Notes: generated by a model not told the origin, from the sequence alone. Positions 36,285 through 45,969 are shown, numbered from the stretch's first letter. The stretch is 64,000 bases of DNA from Paraprevotella xylaniphila YIT 11841 (GCF_000205165.1 NZ_GL883827.1:124077-188076), one strand, 5' to 3'. A program made the numbers and translations.

Positions 36285-36750
36285 GCACGGTAGCGTATGC
36301 AGAAATACCTTCTTCACGCCCAGTAAAACCTAACTTTTCTGTCGTTGTGGCTTTTACAGACACGTCATCTGCATCAATGCCCATCACATCAGCCAGACAA
36401 GCTTGCATGGCGGGAATATGAGGTTTCAACTTCGGACGCTCTGTACAAACCGTGGCATCGACGTTTCCCACACGGTAGCCTTTCGTGCCAATCAGTTCCA
36501 CCGTCTTGCGCAACAAGATTTTACTGTCGATATTATGGAATTCCTCTCCCGTATCCGGGAAATGGTAGCCGATGTCTCTCATATTAGCGGCTCCGAGAAG
36601 AGCATCACAAATAGCATGAATCAAGACATCAGCATCACTATGCCCCAACAAGCCCATGAAATGATCCAAACGGACCCCCCCCAACCATAATTCACGTCCT
36701 TCTACCAAACGGTGTACGTCGAAACCGAAACCCACTCTAATCTTTCCCAT
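36271..36750 (-). CDS. ispF: 2-C-methyl-D-erythritol 2,4-cyclodiphosphate synthase
   Basis: Fifth enzyme of the MEP pathway, forming the cyclic diphosphate with release of CMP. The 159-residue length is standard. Metal ligands lie in GFGFDVHRL (Asp11, His13) and LLGHSDADVLIHAICDALL, and the C-terminal KATTTEKLGFTGREEGI signature binds the cytidine diphosphate. It follows porV after 16 bases on the same strand. Confidence 0.97.
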   Translation of the reverse strand: MGKIRVGFGFDVHRLVEGRELWLGGVRLDHFMGLLGHSDADVLIHAICDALLGAANMRDIGYHFPDTGEEFHNIDSKILLRKTVELIGTKGYRVGNVDATVCTERPKLKPHIPAMQACLADVMGIDADDVSVKATTTEKLGFTGREEGISAYATVLIES

Positions 36751-36766
36751 GATTTACCCTTTACGA

Positions 36767-37945
36767 TTAACGACGGCGACCGAACAAATCTTTCATGCCG
36801 TCCAAATCAAAACCTAAAGTGAAACGCATGGTCTGGTCAAGCGGATTGCTTTGAGCCGTAGAGAATACGTAACCGGCATCCAACGAGAATACACTCATCC
36901 GAAAACCGGCTCCCACGGTGAAATACTTGCGGTTTCCCTTGTTTTCGCTCTCGTGATGGTAACCGGCGCGAAGCGAAAAGCGGTCATTATAGATATACTC
37001 CAGGCCCATGCTCCATTGTATCTCTTGCATTTCTTCCTTAAAACCGTTGGGAGCATCACCGAAACTCTTGAAAATACCGGCAATGGGAGATATATCGTAA
37101 TAATCCCGCTGTACACGATCCGTATAATCCTGATCGGCCTCGCCTTCGTTCTGTTTCGGATAAGTCGGCACCAAAAGTTTATTGGCATCAGCCGCAATGG
37201 AAAACTTGTTATACTCATTTATAGGAATGAGGAAATTGACTCCAAAACGCAAATTCGTCGGGATGAACTCGGAGTTATCATCTCCACCGTAAGAAATCTT
37301 ACTACCGATATTACTGATGTTCAAACCTATGCCCATGTTCCATTCCCGCGTACGCCCCGTAAAATAACGATTCCAATAAAGTGCTATGTCGGCAGCAAAA
37401 GCTTTACCGGGACTCGTCTCATCCGAATAATCGTAAGTAATATCGGAATATATGAAACGTAAAGCTACTGCCGCCGAGAATGTTTCACTCAACATGCGGG
37501 AATAGGCCACATCCACCGACATTTCATACGGGCTGATAGTCATATTATCCGACGAAGACATATCGCTGCTCGTTGACACTTCACCCAAAGAAAAGTAACG
37601 CAAAGAAGCACTCAACGCCTGATAATCACCAATACGGTAGAACCCGCTCACGTATGCCAGGTTAATATCATTGACCAACTGGCGCAACCAAGGCGTATAA
37701 TTCACGGCAACTCCTGCCCGTCCGATACAAAAAGGGTACTTGGCCGGATTCCAATACTGCGAACTCACGTCCGGATCCGTAGCCGTCCCAAGGTCGCCCA
37801 TCGCACCGCCACGCGCATCCGGTGCGATGGATTGAGAGGTCACACTGGTGGTTACGGGGTTGAACATATTTTTTTTGTCCTGTGCATGTAGCGACAACAT
37901 CGTGCCACCCCACAGGCACAAAATAGCAAACAGATATTTCTTCAT
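36767..37945 (-). CDS. porV: Type IX secretion outer-membrane protein PorV (LptO)
   Basis: FadL-like outer-membrane barrel of the type IX system that shuttles cargo from SprA to the attachment complex with PorU. The 392 residues start with a signal peptide ending LHAQD. The PorV hallmark follows, PDARGGAMGDLG and SSQYWNPAKYPF, and then alternating barrel strands to a C-terminal aromatic strand (RFTLGFDLDGM). It lies 46 bases after porU, the arrangement known in Porphyromonas. Confidence 0.95.
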   Translation of the reverse strand: MKKYLFAILCLWGGTMLSLHAQDKKNMFNPVTTSVTSQSIAPDARGGAMGDLGTATDPDVSSQYWNPAKYPFCIGRAGVAVNYTPWLRQLVNDINLAYVSGFYRIGDYQALSASLRYFSLGEVSTSSDMSSSDNMTISPYEMSVDVAYSRMLSETFSAAVALRFIYSDITYDYSDETSPGKAFAADIALYWNRYFTGRTREWNMGIGLNISNIGSKISYGGDDNSEFIPTNLRFGVNFLIPINEYNKFSIAADANKLLVPTYPKQNEGEADQDYTDRVQRDYYDISPIAGIFKSFGDAPNGFKEEMQEIQWSMGLEYIYNDRFSLRAGYHHESENKGNRKYFTVGAGFRMSVFSLDAGYVFSTAQSNPLDQTMRFTLGFDLDGMKDLFGRRR

Positions 37946-37991
37946 ACTGGTTTTCTTTCTTTTTCACATGATAAAATAACGCGAGGCTTTT

Positions 37992-40900
37992 CTATTTATT
38001 GCCCAGTATAATGATTTTATTCGCACGGGAAACAGCCTTGCTATCCGACGTGGACACATAAGCCCTATACAGATAGACCCCGGTGGAAAGCGGCATGCCG
38101 GTAGATGTCGTCAAATTCCAATCCACCCGATAAATACCGTCTTCCGACATGCCCTGTTCCGTATGCGTCCAAAGTTTACGTCCTGCAAAGTCGAACACTT
38201 CGAGCGTAAACTCGCATTCCGTACCCGGACGGTCGTACCGCATAATAAACGTAGTCTGCTCACGGGCAGGATTGTTCGTGCAAGTCAAATTTATCAAATC
38301 AGGACTAAGGCTACCGTCCACATTAAAATCCAAAGTCACGGTGGAGGAATTATTCATCACATCCCATGCCCGGAAAGTCAAGGTATGCTTGCCATTCGGC
38401 AATGCAGGTATGACGTAAGCCAGTTGCCCCCTCCGGTAATCGCCGAAGTCACTTACGTAATCATTATTCAAAATATAAGTCATAGCAGGATCTCCGTCTA
38501 TCGTAAGCTCCAAATCATGCCCCACAGCCGTATTGGTCACATTAATCCCACTCTCGTCTTCCAACAATGCCACGAAATAAGGTGAAGCGTTAACCGTTCC
38601 CCCTGAAATGAAATCCTCACGGTTCAGATAAGCCGTAATCTTCGGCCCTTCCTTGTCTCCGGACAATTCATCACTGCTACCGCCCACCGTCACATTTTCC
38701 GTATACCCGTTAGCCTCACGCCGCTTCTCATTGTCAATCGCGTACAACAAAACCCGGCCGGCCTCTCCTGAATACTTGATATCCATCGGTATCGGAAACG
38801 TAATGGTAAATTCACCCTTCTTAATGGAATCGCTACCAGTATACAAACGTTTGTCACGCGTGACATAAACCACGGCAGAATCCGCCTCCCCATCATTGTT
38901 CAAACAGGTGATGACACTTTCACTGTCATACACCATTGCTGAAAGTACGCCCGAGTAATCAGGCAATCGGGTACCTGAAGCATCTGTAACATGTCCGGAT
39001 ACACGGGCTATACTTCCCGCCTCAAAATTGGCAAAAGGCAAATCATCCCCGATTTGTGTCCCGTTAATACTATCTATCACGAGTTTGTATTCTGGTACGC
39101 CGAGATTCAAAGCCGGGTCACCCAAAAGGACATAATGGAGTTTGTTGACAGTATCATCTTTTCCCGTATCCACAAGATCCATTTTAGCCAAACGTACGGC
39201 ATCTCCAATAGTATTGCGCCGACCGGATGCATCTTTCCCCAACACATACTTAGTAAAATAACGGTTCATCCAACTGTTGGGCGTGGAATACACCGTCCGG
39301 GTGGTTCCGTAAAAAGCCACGGCAGCCCCTTTCGGGTTCAGCACAGCCCGCTCGCCGATGTTGTCTTCCATCATATCAAAAGGATTCACATCGCAAGCAG
39401 CCGTAATCCACAAAGGTAAATTAGGTGAAGAAAAAGAAGAAAAATCAGCCATCTTCAGCACCAACTCATGCGACAATTCGCGTGGATTTCCATGCCCCGA
39501 ATAATTCATCACCAGGCATCCCTCCTCCATCTGTTGCTTAATGTCCGCCGTCACGGCGGGGTAAGAATATCCGGAAGCACTGGCTTCCCTTTTATAAGCA
39601 TCCCAATAAATACGGTTTACCTGCATGTCGGCATGTTCTTCTTCCACCTGCTTTGCAATAAGTTCGGCCTTCACTATATGGTCATTGTTATCTCCATCGT
39701 CACCCATCACACAAATCACATTTCTCCAAGAGCCGGCATACTTGTTCTCCATATAACCGACGGTCTTGTCCACCAAAATCTTGGCTTCTGCCTCCGTTGT
39801 AACCGGGAAACGGCCGATTCCCAAATCCACCTTATCCATCATCAAATCACCTCCTTCACCATCATCCAAAAGCCCGAAATAGTCTTCCATCACGAAACTA
39901 GAAGTATGGCTGAGAGAATTCTCCGATTCGTAACAAAGCAGATAATCATCCGGATTAAGGCCACGCGTGTCGGCTGTTACCATACGGTTGTCCCATACAC
40001 CGTCGCCGAATAACAAAAGGTAGCGGGGCATATCGGCATCTGTCGCCGCACGATCATACAGCATTTTCATAAAACGGCGATAGGCCGTAGCATCCGGTGT
40101 ACCGGAAGAGAATTCATTATAAATCTGGTCGGCACGTACAATTTGTACGCGCAAGCCATCCAGACGCCGATGAGCCTCGGCCAAACGTTCCGCCTGCGCA
40201 TAAAGTTTGCCGCTAGCCGGAATGATGATAATCATGTCGGTAGCAGGCATAGCATGCAAATTTTGGTTGGACACCTCACCGATATAAGACGGTGATGGAA
40301 AATCCGCATTCACATCCACTGCCACATATTCCAAGGTCGGATCGGATACAGGAACCGTATAGGTGGAACCGGACCATGTGCCTTGAAACTCCACCATAGG
40401 ATTGCCCCTACGTCCCAAACACCACAACTTCAATCCGCTCCTCCCATTAGCATCTATCACAAAATTACTGGAGGAAGTTTCTGTATGACGAATATACAGA
40501 AAAGCATCCCGCATTTTGAGTCGCCTGCGGTAACACAACTCGAGATAGCCCAAACGGGCATCTACCCCGGCCGTAGAAACCAAAGTGACTTGGGTCCCCG
40601 TCGTTCCTTCACGCAAGGTATTCAATGTATAAGTCTGGGTTCCCTCCTTGGCAGCATCGTATTCTCCAGACGCCGTAATTGTTATAGGATTCAATGGCAC
40701 GCCGTCCACCGTCGGCTGCACGGAAGAACTTCCGCCAGTGGTATGTGCCGTAAAATTCACTTTCAAGGAACCACCCGCAGAGGCAACGGGATCCACGACC
40801 GGCAACTGATAAGTATGCGAATTGGAAGAGGCGTAACTGACAGACTCGTAAAAGTTACGCCCCGACTGGTACCATGCATATTCTTCTTTTTTATATAATA

Positions 40901-41753
40901 CATTTGCCGGTGTGTAATCCAAATTTTTCTGTGGAGAGCCGGACACGGATGTAACTCCTATAGTTTTGGGCGAATCACCCTCCGTAAGAAAGTAACAAGC
41001 TTGTTTTGCAAAAGTATTCACACGGTGGGTCGCCCGCCCCCTACGGTCCGTAGCCGACCACGAAATCACCCCCTTGCCGAAAAACAGAAGTCCCCGTTCA
41101 TCACGATAAAGAGGGACTTCTTCCAAATCGTCAAAATCCGTATCGGCATCTATCACTTCGTCCTGCACATGCCCCCCATAGCCATACAACTTCACCCGGG
41201 AAGGATCATTAAATCCCATCCGCTTCAAATCAGCAGCAGTCAGGCGGTACACCCCATCTTCCGTAATACCGATCTTCACCCAACGCCCCTGCGACAACAC
41301 CGAATTAGCGGCATATCTTTCCGCTGCCGTCTTTTCCTCCGCGACCGACAAAGCCCTCGTATGTGCTTTCGGACTGCGAACTATATTCATTTTGAAACTC
41401 GCCAACTTATAATATTTCCCTCCACGCCGTACGATTGGGACAAAAGCCACATCCAACACACCCTTCTTCCGGCTTACCGCCACTTGGCAATAAACGTCCG
41501 GATTCTCCGGCAAGTCCTTTCCCCATACAGCCACACGCTCCGCTTCCGTTGCGGTCAAACGGACATATTCAGGATAATCCAAACGGACTTCGTAGCGGAA
41601 ACCACGATAATCCTCGTCCAAAGGAATCACTTCCGTATATTGGACCGGCAGTGTATCTGGACGCAATATATTCCAATCTACATAAGTAAACTCCTGTGCC
41701 CACAAACGTGACATGCACGTCAGAAGCAAGAATATGGCTGTCTTTAATCTCAT
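37992..41753 (-). CDS. porU: Type IX secretion sortase PorU, peptidase C25 fold
   Basis: Surface sortase that removes the C-terminal signal of type IX cargo and links the cargo to A-LPS. The 1253-residue protein has a signal peptide (to about residue 19), then a gingipain-type C25 domain. The catalytic His is in MNYSGHGNP (about residue 751) and the Cys in TAACDVNP (about 787). Ig-like domains and a C-terminal strand segment like type IX signals follow (GVYLYRAYVS). Being followed by porV separates it from free gingipain proteases. It starts 4 bases after the FAH-family gene. Confidence 0.94.
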   Translation of the reverse strand: MRLKTAIFLLLTCMSRLWAQEFTYVDWNILRPDTLPVQYTEVIPLDEDYRGFRYEVRLDYPEYVRLTATEAERVAVWGKDLPENPDVYCQVAVSRKKGVLDVAFVPIVRRGGKYYKLASFKMNIVRSPKAHTRALSVAEEKTAAERYAANSVLSQGRWVKIGITEDGVYRLTAADLKRMGFNDPSRVKLYGYGGHVQDEVIDADTDFDDLEEVPLYRDERGLLFFGKGVISWSATDRRGRATHRVNTFAKQACYFLTEGDSPKTIGVTSVSGSPQKNLDYTPANVLYKKEEYAWYQSGRNFYESVSYASSNSHTYQLPVVDPVASAGGSLKVNFTAHTTGGSSSVQPTVDGVPLNPITITASGEYDAAKEGTQTYTLNTLREGTTGTQVTLVSTAGVDARLGYLELCYRRRLKMRDAFLYIRHTETSSSNFVIDANGRSGLKLWCLGRRGNPMVEFQGTWSGSTYTVPVSDPTLEYVAVDVNADFPSPSYIGEVSNQNLHAMPATDMIIIIPASGKLYAQAERLAEAHRRLDGLRVQIVRADQIYNEFSSGTPDATAYRRFMKMLYDRAATDADMPRYLLLFGDGVWDNRMVTADTRGLNPDDYLLCYESENSLSHTSSFVMEDYFGLLDDGEGGDLMMDKVDLGIGRFPVTTEAEAKILVDKTVGYMENKYAGSWRNVICVMGDDGDNNDHIVKAELIAKQVEEEHADMQVNRIYWDAYKREASASGYSYPAVTADIKQQMEEGCLVMNYSGHGNPRELSHELVLKMADFSSFSSPNLPLWITAACDVNPFDMMEDNIGERAVLNPKGAAVAFYGTTRTVYSTPNSWMNRYFTKYVLGKDASGRRNTIGDAVRLAKMDLVDTGKDDTVNKLHYVLLGDPALNLGVPEYKLVIDSINGTQIGDDLPFANFEAGSIARVSGHVTDASGTRLPDYSGVLSAMVYDSESVITCLNNDGEADSAVVYVTRDKRLYTGSDSIKKGEFTITFPIPMDIKYSGEAGRVLLYAIDNEKRREANGYTENVTVGGSSDELSGDKEGPKITAYLNREDFISGGTVNASPYFVALLEDESGINVTNTAVGHDLELTIDGDPAMTYILNNDYVSDFGDYRRGQLAYVIPALPNGKHTLTFRAWDVMNNSSTVTLDFNVDGSLSPDLINLTCTNNPAREQTTFIMRYDRPGTECEFTLEVFDFAGRKLWTHTEQGMSEDGIYRVDWNLTTSTGMPLSTGVYLYRAYVSTSDSKAVSRANKIIILGNK

Positions 41754-41757
41754 TCTT

Positions 41758-42375
41758 TCACCTCACATTAAAATCCAAAACTTTTCGTTCCTGGATATAC
41801 CCCTGTAAATGTTGTCCCACAGCTACAGGCCCTACCCCCGAAGGCGTGCCAGTAAACAGCAAGTCACCTATCTTCAGCGTATAGAAGCGGCTGACGTATG
41901 CGATAAGTTCATCCACCGCAAAGAGCATGTCGCCCGAATAGCCTTCCTGCACCGTATGCCCGTCAATATCCAAGTGGAAAGGTATCTGCTGTATATCCGG
42001 GAGTTCTTCCTTAGGCACAAAATCTCCTATGACTGCAGAGTTATCAAAACCCTTGCAAAGTTCCCACGGCAGACCTTCCTTCCTGAACTTCCTCTGCAAA
42101 TCCCGTGCCGTAAAATCAATCCCCACCGTCACTGCATCGTAATAACGATAAGCAAAACGCGAGGCGATGTTCTTGCCTAACCGGGAAATACGGATTACTA
42201 ATTCTGTTTCGTAATCGCACTGTTTCGTAAAATCCGGGATAAAGAAAGGTTTCCCATCCTTCAATAAAGCCGAATCCGGCTTTGCGAAAATCACAGGTTC
42301 TTCCGGTTTATATAACGTTCCGTCAAGCTCTTTATTGTGCTTGGCATAGTTCATGCCCACTGCCAGTATCTTCAT
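41758..42375 (-). CDS. Fumarylacetoacetate hydrolase family protein
   Basis: The 205-residue enzyme has the FAH fold, the group that hydrolyses acylpyruvates or decarboxylates oxaloacetate. Metal-site acids are in QCDYETELVIRI, and DFTARDLQRKF and LLFTGTPSGVGPV are the family signatures. The precise substrate is not known from sequence; oxaloacetate decarboxylase or acylpyruvase activity is typical. It is first in a unit with porU, porV and ispF; the 4-base gap to porU suggests cotranscription rather than shared function. Confidence 0.88.
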   Translation of the reverse strand: MKILAVGMNYAKHNKELDGTLYKPEEPVIFAKPDSALLKDGKPFFIPDFTKQCDYETELVIRISRLGKNIASRFAYRYYDAVTVGIDFTARDLQRKFRKEGLPWELCKGFDNSAVIGDFVPKEELPDIQQIPFHLDIDGHTVQEGYSGDMLFAVDELIAYVSRFYTLKIGDLLFTGTPSGVGPVAVGQHLQGYIQERKVLDFNVR

Positions 42376-42401
42376 GCTCTGTCTCTTTTTAAATTATACT
42401 G

Positions 42402-42433
42402 CAAAAATACAGATTTATTCTCTACACCCGCAA
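42402..42433 (-). promoter_or_regulatory. Promoter of the FAH-porU-porV-ispF unit
   Basis: On the minus strand, TTG (42431-42433), a 21-base spacer and TATTTTTG (42402-42409). It lies 27 bases before the first start codon and would drive the T9SS sortase and PorV genes. Confidence 0.6.
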
Positions 42434-42462
42434 GCCTTAAACCTAATAACGTTATTTTAACG

Positions 42463-42500
42463 AAAAAAGAGCAGGACAATCCATCGGGATGTCCTGCTCT
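42463..42500 (-). terminator. Terminator of the rplM-rpsI-rpsB-tsf operon
   Basis: An 11-bp perfect stem, AGAGCAGGACA (42468-42478) with TGTCCTGCTCT (42490-42500), has an 11-base loop and, on the minus strand, is followed by a run of T. It is 28 bases beyond the tsf stop. Confidence 0.85.
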
Positions 42501-42528
42501 TCCTCAAAATATATTCGCGTATGAAAAA

Positions 42529-43353
42529 TTATTCGGCACGCAAGGTAAAACGCTTGAAAGCTGTCACCGTACAATCCTTGTCGGCACCCTTCAAATAGTC
42601 TGCCACGCTTACCTTATCGTTCTGGATGAAAGCCTGTTTCAACAAGCATTCTTCCTTGAACAGCTTATTCAGACGTCCGGTAGCAATCTTTTCAATCATA
42701 TTCTCAGGCTTGCCCTCCTGACGCGCCTTGTCAGCAGCGATTTCTTTTTCCTTAGCCAATACGTCTGCCGGATAGTCGCTTTCGTCAATCGAACGGGGAT
42801 TCATGGCTGCAACCTGCATGGCTACTGCGTGACCATATTCCTCGGCCACTTTCTTGTTCAAAGCAACCATGGTGCAAAGTTGGTTCTTGTTCTGATGGTT
42901 GTACACAGCGATGTCCTCACCTTCAATCACCATATAACCGTCCAACTCCATCTTTTCTCCGGTGATACCGCTACGGTCAACCACAGCATCTGCCACAGTC
43001 GCCTTACCCATCGGCAAAGCTTTCACCTCGTCCAGAGTCTTGCATTTGTTGGCTACGGCCAAATCAAGAATGTCCTTTGCCAACTTCACAAAGTCTTCGT
43101 TCTTGGCTACAAAGTCCGTTTCACACTTCAAAGCGATAATCGCACCGAAACCATTCTCAGCCTTTACTATCACGCAACCTTCTGCAGCCTCGCGGTCTGA
43201 ACGCTTAGCAGCCACGGCCTGACCTTTTTTACGAATGATTTCCATTGCTTTCTCGATGTCATTGCCTGCCTCTTCCAAAGCTTTCTTGCAATCCATCATA
43301 CCCGCTCCCGACATTTGGCGGAGCTTGGTAATATCTGCCATTGTAACAGCCAT
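42529..43353 (-). CDS. tsf: Translation elongation factor Ts
   Basis: Nucleotide exchange factor for EF-Tu. The 274 residues begin with the UBA-like domain ADITKLRQMSGAGMMDCKKA. The EF-Tu contact block ALKCETDFVAKNEDFVKLA follows, then the dimerisation subdomains. It is the last gene of the ribosomal operon, 34 bases after rpsB, with a strong terminator downstream. Confidence 0.98.
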   Translation of the reverse strand: MAVTMADITKLRQMSGAGMMDCKKALEEAGNDIEKAMEIIRKKGQAVAAKRSDREAAEGCVIVKAENGFGAIIALKCETDFVAKNEDFVKLAKDILDLAVANKCKTLDEVKALPMGKATVADAVVDRSGITGEKMELDGYMVIEGEDIAVYNHQNKNQLCTMVALNKKVAEEYGHAVAMQVAAMNPRSIDESDYPADVLAKEKEIAADKARQEGKPENMIEKIATGRLNKLFKEECLLKQAFIQNDKVSVADYLKGADKDCTVTAFKRFTLRAE

Positions 43354-43387
43354 AATCTTTATCTTGTATTACGTGTGATTAAATCTA

Positions 43388-44206
43388 TTATGCTTCAGCC
43401 TCGGCCGTCTCGACAGTTTCTTCCGTAGCCTCTTCCGACTTCTCTACACGAGCCTTGGCCGTGCGTTTACGGGGTTTGTTTTCTGCCTCGCCAGCAGCCT
43501 CTGCATCCACTTTTTCTGCCTTACGTTCTTCCAAGCCTTCAGCGATAGCCGCACAACAAGCCTCAAGTATCACCTCCACACTCTTGTTTGCATCATCGTT
43601 TGCCGGAATAACGAAATCGATGTTGTCCGGATTTGAGTTCGTATCTACGATAGCAAACACGGGGATGCCTAAACGGTTAGCTTCGCGGACAGCAATCTGC
43701 TCTTTTAACACGTCAACCACGAAAAGTGCAGACGGAAGACGAGTCAAATCAGCAATAGAACCCAAGTTCTTCTCCAATTTGGCACGTTGGCGGGAAATCT
43801 GAAGAATCTCGCGCTTTGACAAATTGGAATAAGTCCCGTCAGCCGTCAACTTATCAATATTGGCCATCTTCTTCACAGCCTTGCGGATGGTCGGGAAGTT
43901 GGTCAACATACCGCCCGGCCAACGTTCGATCACATAAGGCATGTTCACAGCCGCAGCTTTCTCAGCTACGACCTGCTTAGCTTGTTTTTTAGTAGCAACG
44001 AACAAAATCTTCTTTCCCGATTTTGCAATCTGTTTCAAAGCCTCTGCGGCATCGTCGATTTTAGCCACAGTCTTATGGAGGTCGATGATATGGATACCAT
44101 TACGTTCCATAAAGATATAAGGAGCCATTGCCGGATTCCATTTTCTTTTCAAGTGGCCGAAGTGGCAACCGGCTTCCAATAAGGTATCAAAATTAGTTCT
44201 TGACAT
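43388..44206 (-). CDS. rpsB: 30S ribosomal protein S2
   Basis: Small-subunit protein needed for late 30S assembly. Family blocks NFDTLLEAGCHFGHLKRKWN and RWPGGMLTNFPTIRKAV are clear, as is FAIVDTNSNPDNIDFVIPAN. The core is followed by a C-terminal tail of about 45 residues rich in Glu, Ala and Lys (from about 225 on), making 272 residues, longer than the 240 of E. coli; such acidic tails are common in Bacteroidota. It lies 122 bases after rpsI. Confidence 0.98.
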   Translation of the reverse strand: MSRTNFDTLLEAGCHFGHLKRKWNPAMAPYIFMERNGIHIIDLHKTVAKIDDAAEALKQIAKSGKKILFVATKKQAKQVVAEKAAAVNMPYVIERWPGGMLTNFPTIRKAVKKMANIDKLTADGTYSNLSKREILQISRQRAKLEKNLGSIADLTRLPSALFVVDVLKEQIAVREANRLGIPVFAIVDTNSNPDNIDFVIPANDDANKSVEVILEACCAAIAEGLEERKAEKVDAEAAGEAENKPRKRTAKARVEKSEEATEETVETAEAEA

Positions 44207-44328
44207 TGTTTTTTCTTTTTTAATCGTTTACTTTCTTTTTTGTTTTCTCAACCAACCCACAGGTAGTCACTACGGAATCCCGCAGATTTAGATACTAAAC
44301 GTTTATGCAGCTCGATAAACGGCCGATA

Positions 44329-44718
44329 TTAACGTTTACTGAACTGGAATCTACGACGTGCTTTCGGACGACCCGGTTTCTTACGTTCAACAACGCGGGA
44401 ATCACGTGTCATGAACCCTTCTGCACGAAGTGCCTTCTTATCGTCAGCATTGATTTTCACCAATGCGCGGGCGATAGCAAGACGCAACGCCTGAGACTGG
44501 CCGGTAAAGCCACCGCCATATACGTTCACCTTGATGTCATATTTCTCTTCTACGCCCAGGGTAGACAGAGGCTGCTTTACCACATATTGAAGAATTGTAG
44601 AGGGAAAGTACTCTGCAAGGTCTCTCTTGTTAATAGTAATCTTTCCTGTACCCTCGCTAACATATATGCGAGCTACGGCACTCTTACGTCTGCCTAATGC
44701 ATTAACTACTTCCATCAC
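44329..44718 (-). CDS. rpsI: 30S ribosomal protein S9
   Basis: Small-subunit head protein whose basic C-terminal tail reaches the P-site tRNA. The 129-residue chain has NALGRRKSAVARIYV, then GGGFTGQSQALRLAIARAL, and ends GRPKARRRFQFSKR, the invariant tail. Two adjacent ATG codons begin it; the second gives the usual MEVVN start. It starts 3 bases after the rplM stop. Confidence 0.98.
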   Translation of the reverse strand: MMEVVNALGRRKSAVARIYVSEGTGKITINKRDLAEYFPSTILQYVVKQPLSTLGVEEKYDIKVNVYGGGFTGQSQALRLAIARALVKINADDKKALRAEGFMTRDSRVVERKKPGRPKARRRFQFSKR

Positions 44719-44721
44719 TTA

Positions 44722-45183
44722 TTATTTATACAGGTTTATATCAATAACTTTAGGTTGCTGTGCCTCGTGCTTGTGCTCACTGCCGGCATAGATATACAAA
44801 TTACCTATCAACTGGTTCGCCAAACGATTCTTAGGCAACATTCCCTTTACTACTTTTCTCACCAACCTATCCGCGCCGTTAGGACGAGACATCAAACGGG
44901 CCGGAGTCATTTCACGCTGGCCACCGGGATAACCTGTATAACGGAGATATACGCGATCCGTCCATTTCTTACCGGTCAGCTTCACCTTGTCCGCATTGAT
45001 GATAATTACATTATCACCGCAGTCCACGTGAGGCGTAAAATTCGGTTTGTACTTACCTCTCAATAATTTTGCCACCTTAGAGCCGAGACGACCTAACACT
45101 TGGTCTGTTGCATCTACAACGACCCATTCTTTCTTCGCGGTCTCCTTATTGGCCGAAATGGTCTTGTAACTTAAAGTATCCAT
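44722..45183 (-). CDS. rplM: 50S ribosomal protein L13
   Basis: Large-subunit assembly protein, 153 residues. Recognisable parts are WVVVDATDQVLGRLGSKVAK at the N-terminus, HVDCGDNVIIINADKVKLTG, and VKGMLPKNRL. It heads the operon rplM-rpsI-rpsB-tsf and is preceded by a leader of roughly 140 bases from the promoter at 45332-45362, long enough for autoregulation by a ribosomal protein. Confidence 0.98.
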   Translation of the reverse strand: MDTLSYKTISANKETAKKEWVVVDATDQVLGRLGSKVAKLLRGKYKPNFTPHVDCGDNVIIINADKVKLTGKKWTDRVYLRYTGYPGGQREMTPARLMSRPNGADRLVRKVVKGMLPKNRLANQLIGNLYIYAGSEHKHEAQQPKVIDINLYK

Positions 45184-45331
45184 TCTTTAATTTAAAAATA
45201 AAATTGTTACTACTAAAAAAACTTTAATTTTCCTTTTCTGCGATTCCCTAACCGCCCTTCCAGGCCAATGAAAGAGCTATTAACACGCAGGTTCTAAGAC
45301 TTTTATCGTCTTTTTGATAATAATCGGCTTG

Positions 45332-45362
45332 CAAAATTACTACTTTTCAATCAAACGTCCAA
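45332..45362 (-). promoter_or_regulatory. Promoter of the rplM ribosomal operon
   Basis: On the minus strand, TTG (45360-45362), a 20-base spacer and TAATTTTG (45332-45339) fit the consensus. Transcription would begin near 45325, giving a leader of about 140 bases. Confidence 0.65.
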
Positions 45363-45390
45363 CAAAATCCACAAACTTTTTCACCTTTTC

Positions 45391-45912
45391 TTAGAGTTCA
45401 AGGCGCATGATATAATCATTCATATAGAACCCGTTACCGATATCGAAATCGCCTTCACGGTCGATGCGCATGCCCATACGGCGATAAAAACCAAGCGCTG
45501 GATTTTGCCGGTTCACGTTCAGCTCTATTGCCCGCGCCTCCGGACAAATCCGTCTTACATACGCCACGGCATGGCGGAACAAGGCACTTCCACAATGGCA
45601 TCCCTGAAAATCAGGCAAAACATAAATTTTCTCCAAATGGAACACTCCGGCATCCTCCGGCCTCACGGACACATAACCGGCCGGCTCGTCCTCCACATAT
45701 ATAATAAAGTACACGTGCCCTTCTTCCGTCATTTGCCGACGCAAGTTGGCTTCGTCGTACATCCAGTGCATCATATACTCGATTTGCTCCGGTGTCAGTA
45801 TGGCCTGGTAAGTAGCAGGAAAAGCTTCCCAAGCCAAGCTATTAATTAAATCACAATCTTTTATTGTAGCTTCCCTTATAGTATATCGGGGTTCTAAATC
45901 ATGTATACTCAT
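45391..45912 (-). CDS. GNAT-family N-acetyltransferase
   Basis: The 173-residue enzyme has the GNAT acetyl-CoA site in KIYVLPDFQGCHCGSALFRH (about residues 94-113) and the usual C-terminal NPALGFYRRMGM (about 135-146) that closes the fold. Such proteins acetylate amines of small molecules, peptides or proteins with acetyl-CoA; the substrate cannot be told. It is a single gene with its own promoter (45939-45969). Confidence 0.9.
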   Translation of the reverse strand: MSIHDLEPRYTIREATIKDCDLINSLAWEAFPATYQAILTPEQIEYMMHWMYDEANLRRQMTEEGHVYFIIYVEDEPAGYVSVRPEDAGVFHLEKIYVLPDFQGCHCGSALFRHAVAYVRRICPEARAIELNVNRQNPALGFYRRMGMRIDREGDFDIGNGFYMNDYIMRLEL

Positions 45913-45938
45913 TCTTTTATGTTCCTTTATACTATGGG

Positions 45939-45969
45939 CAAAGATAAGGCTTTCTCATGCGTTCCACAA
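45939..45969 (-). promoter_or_regulatory. Promoter of the GNAT gene
   Basis: On the minus strand, TTG (45967-45969), a 20-base spacer and TATCTTTG (45939-45946), 27 bases before the start codon. Confidence 0.65.

Noticed and set aside
37992-41753. The C25 protein as a secreted gingipain protease
   Set aside because: Adjacency to porV, the overall length and the domain order fit the sortase PorU better.
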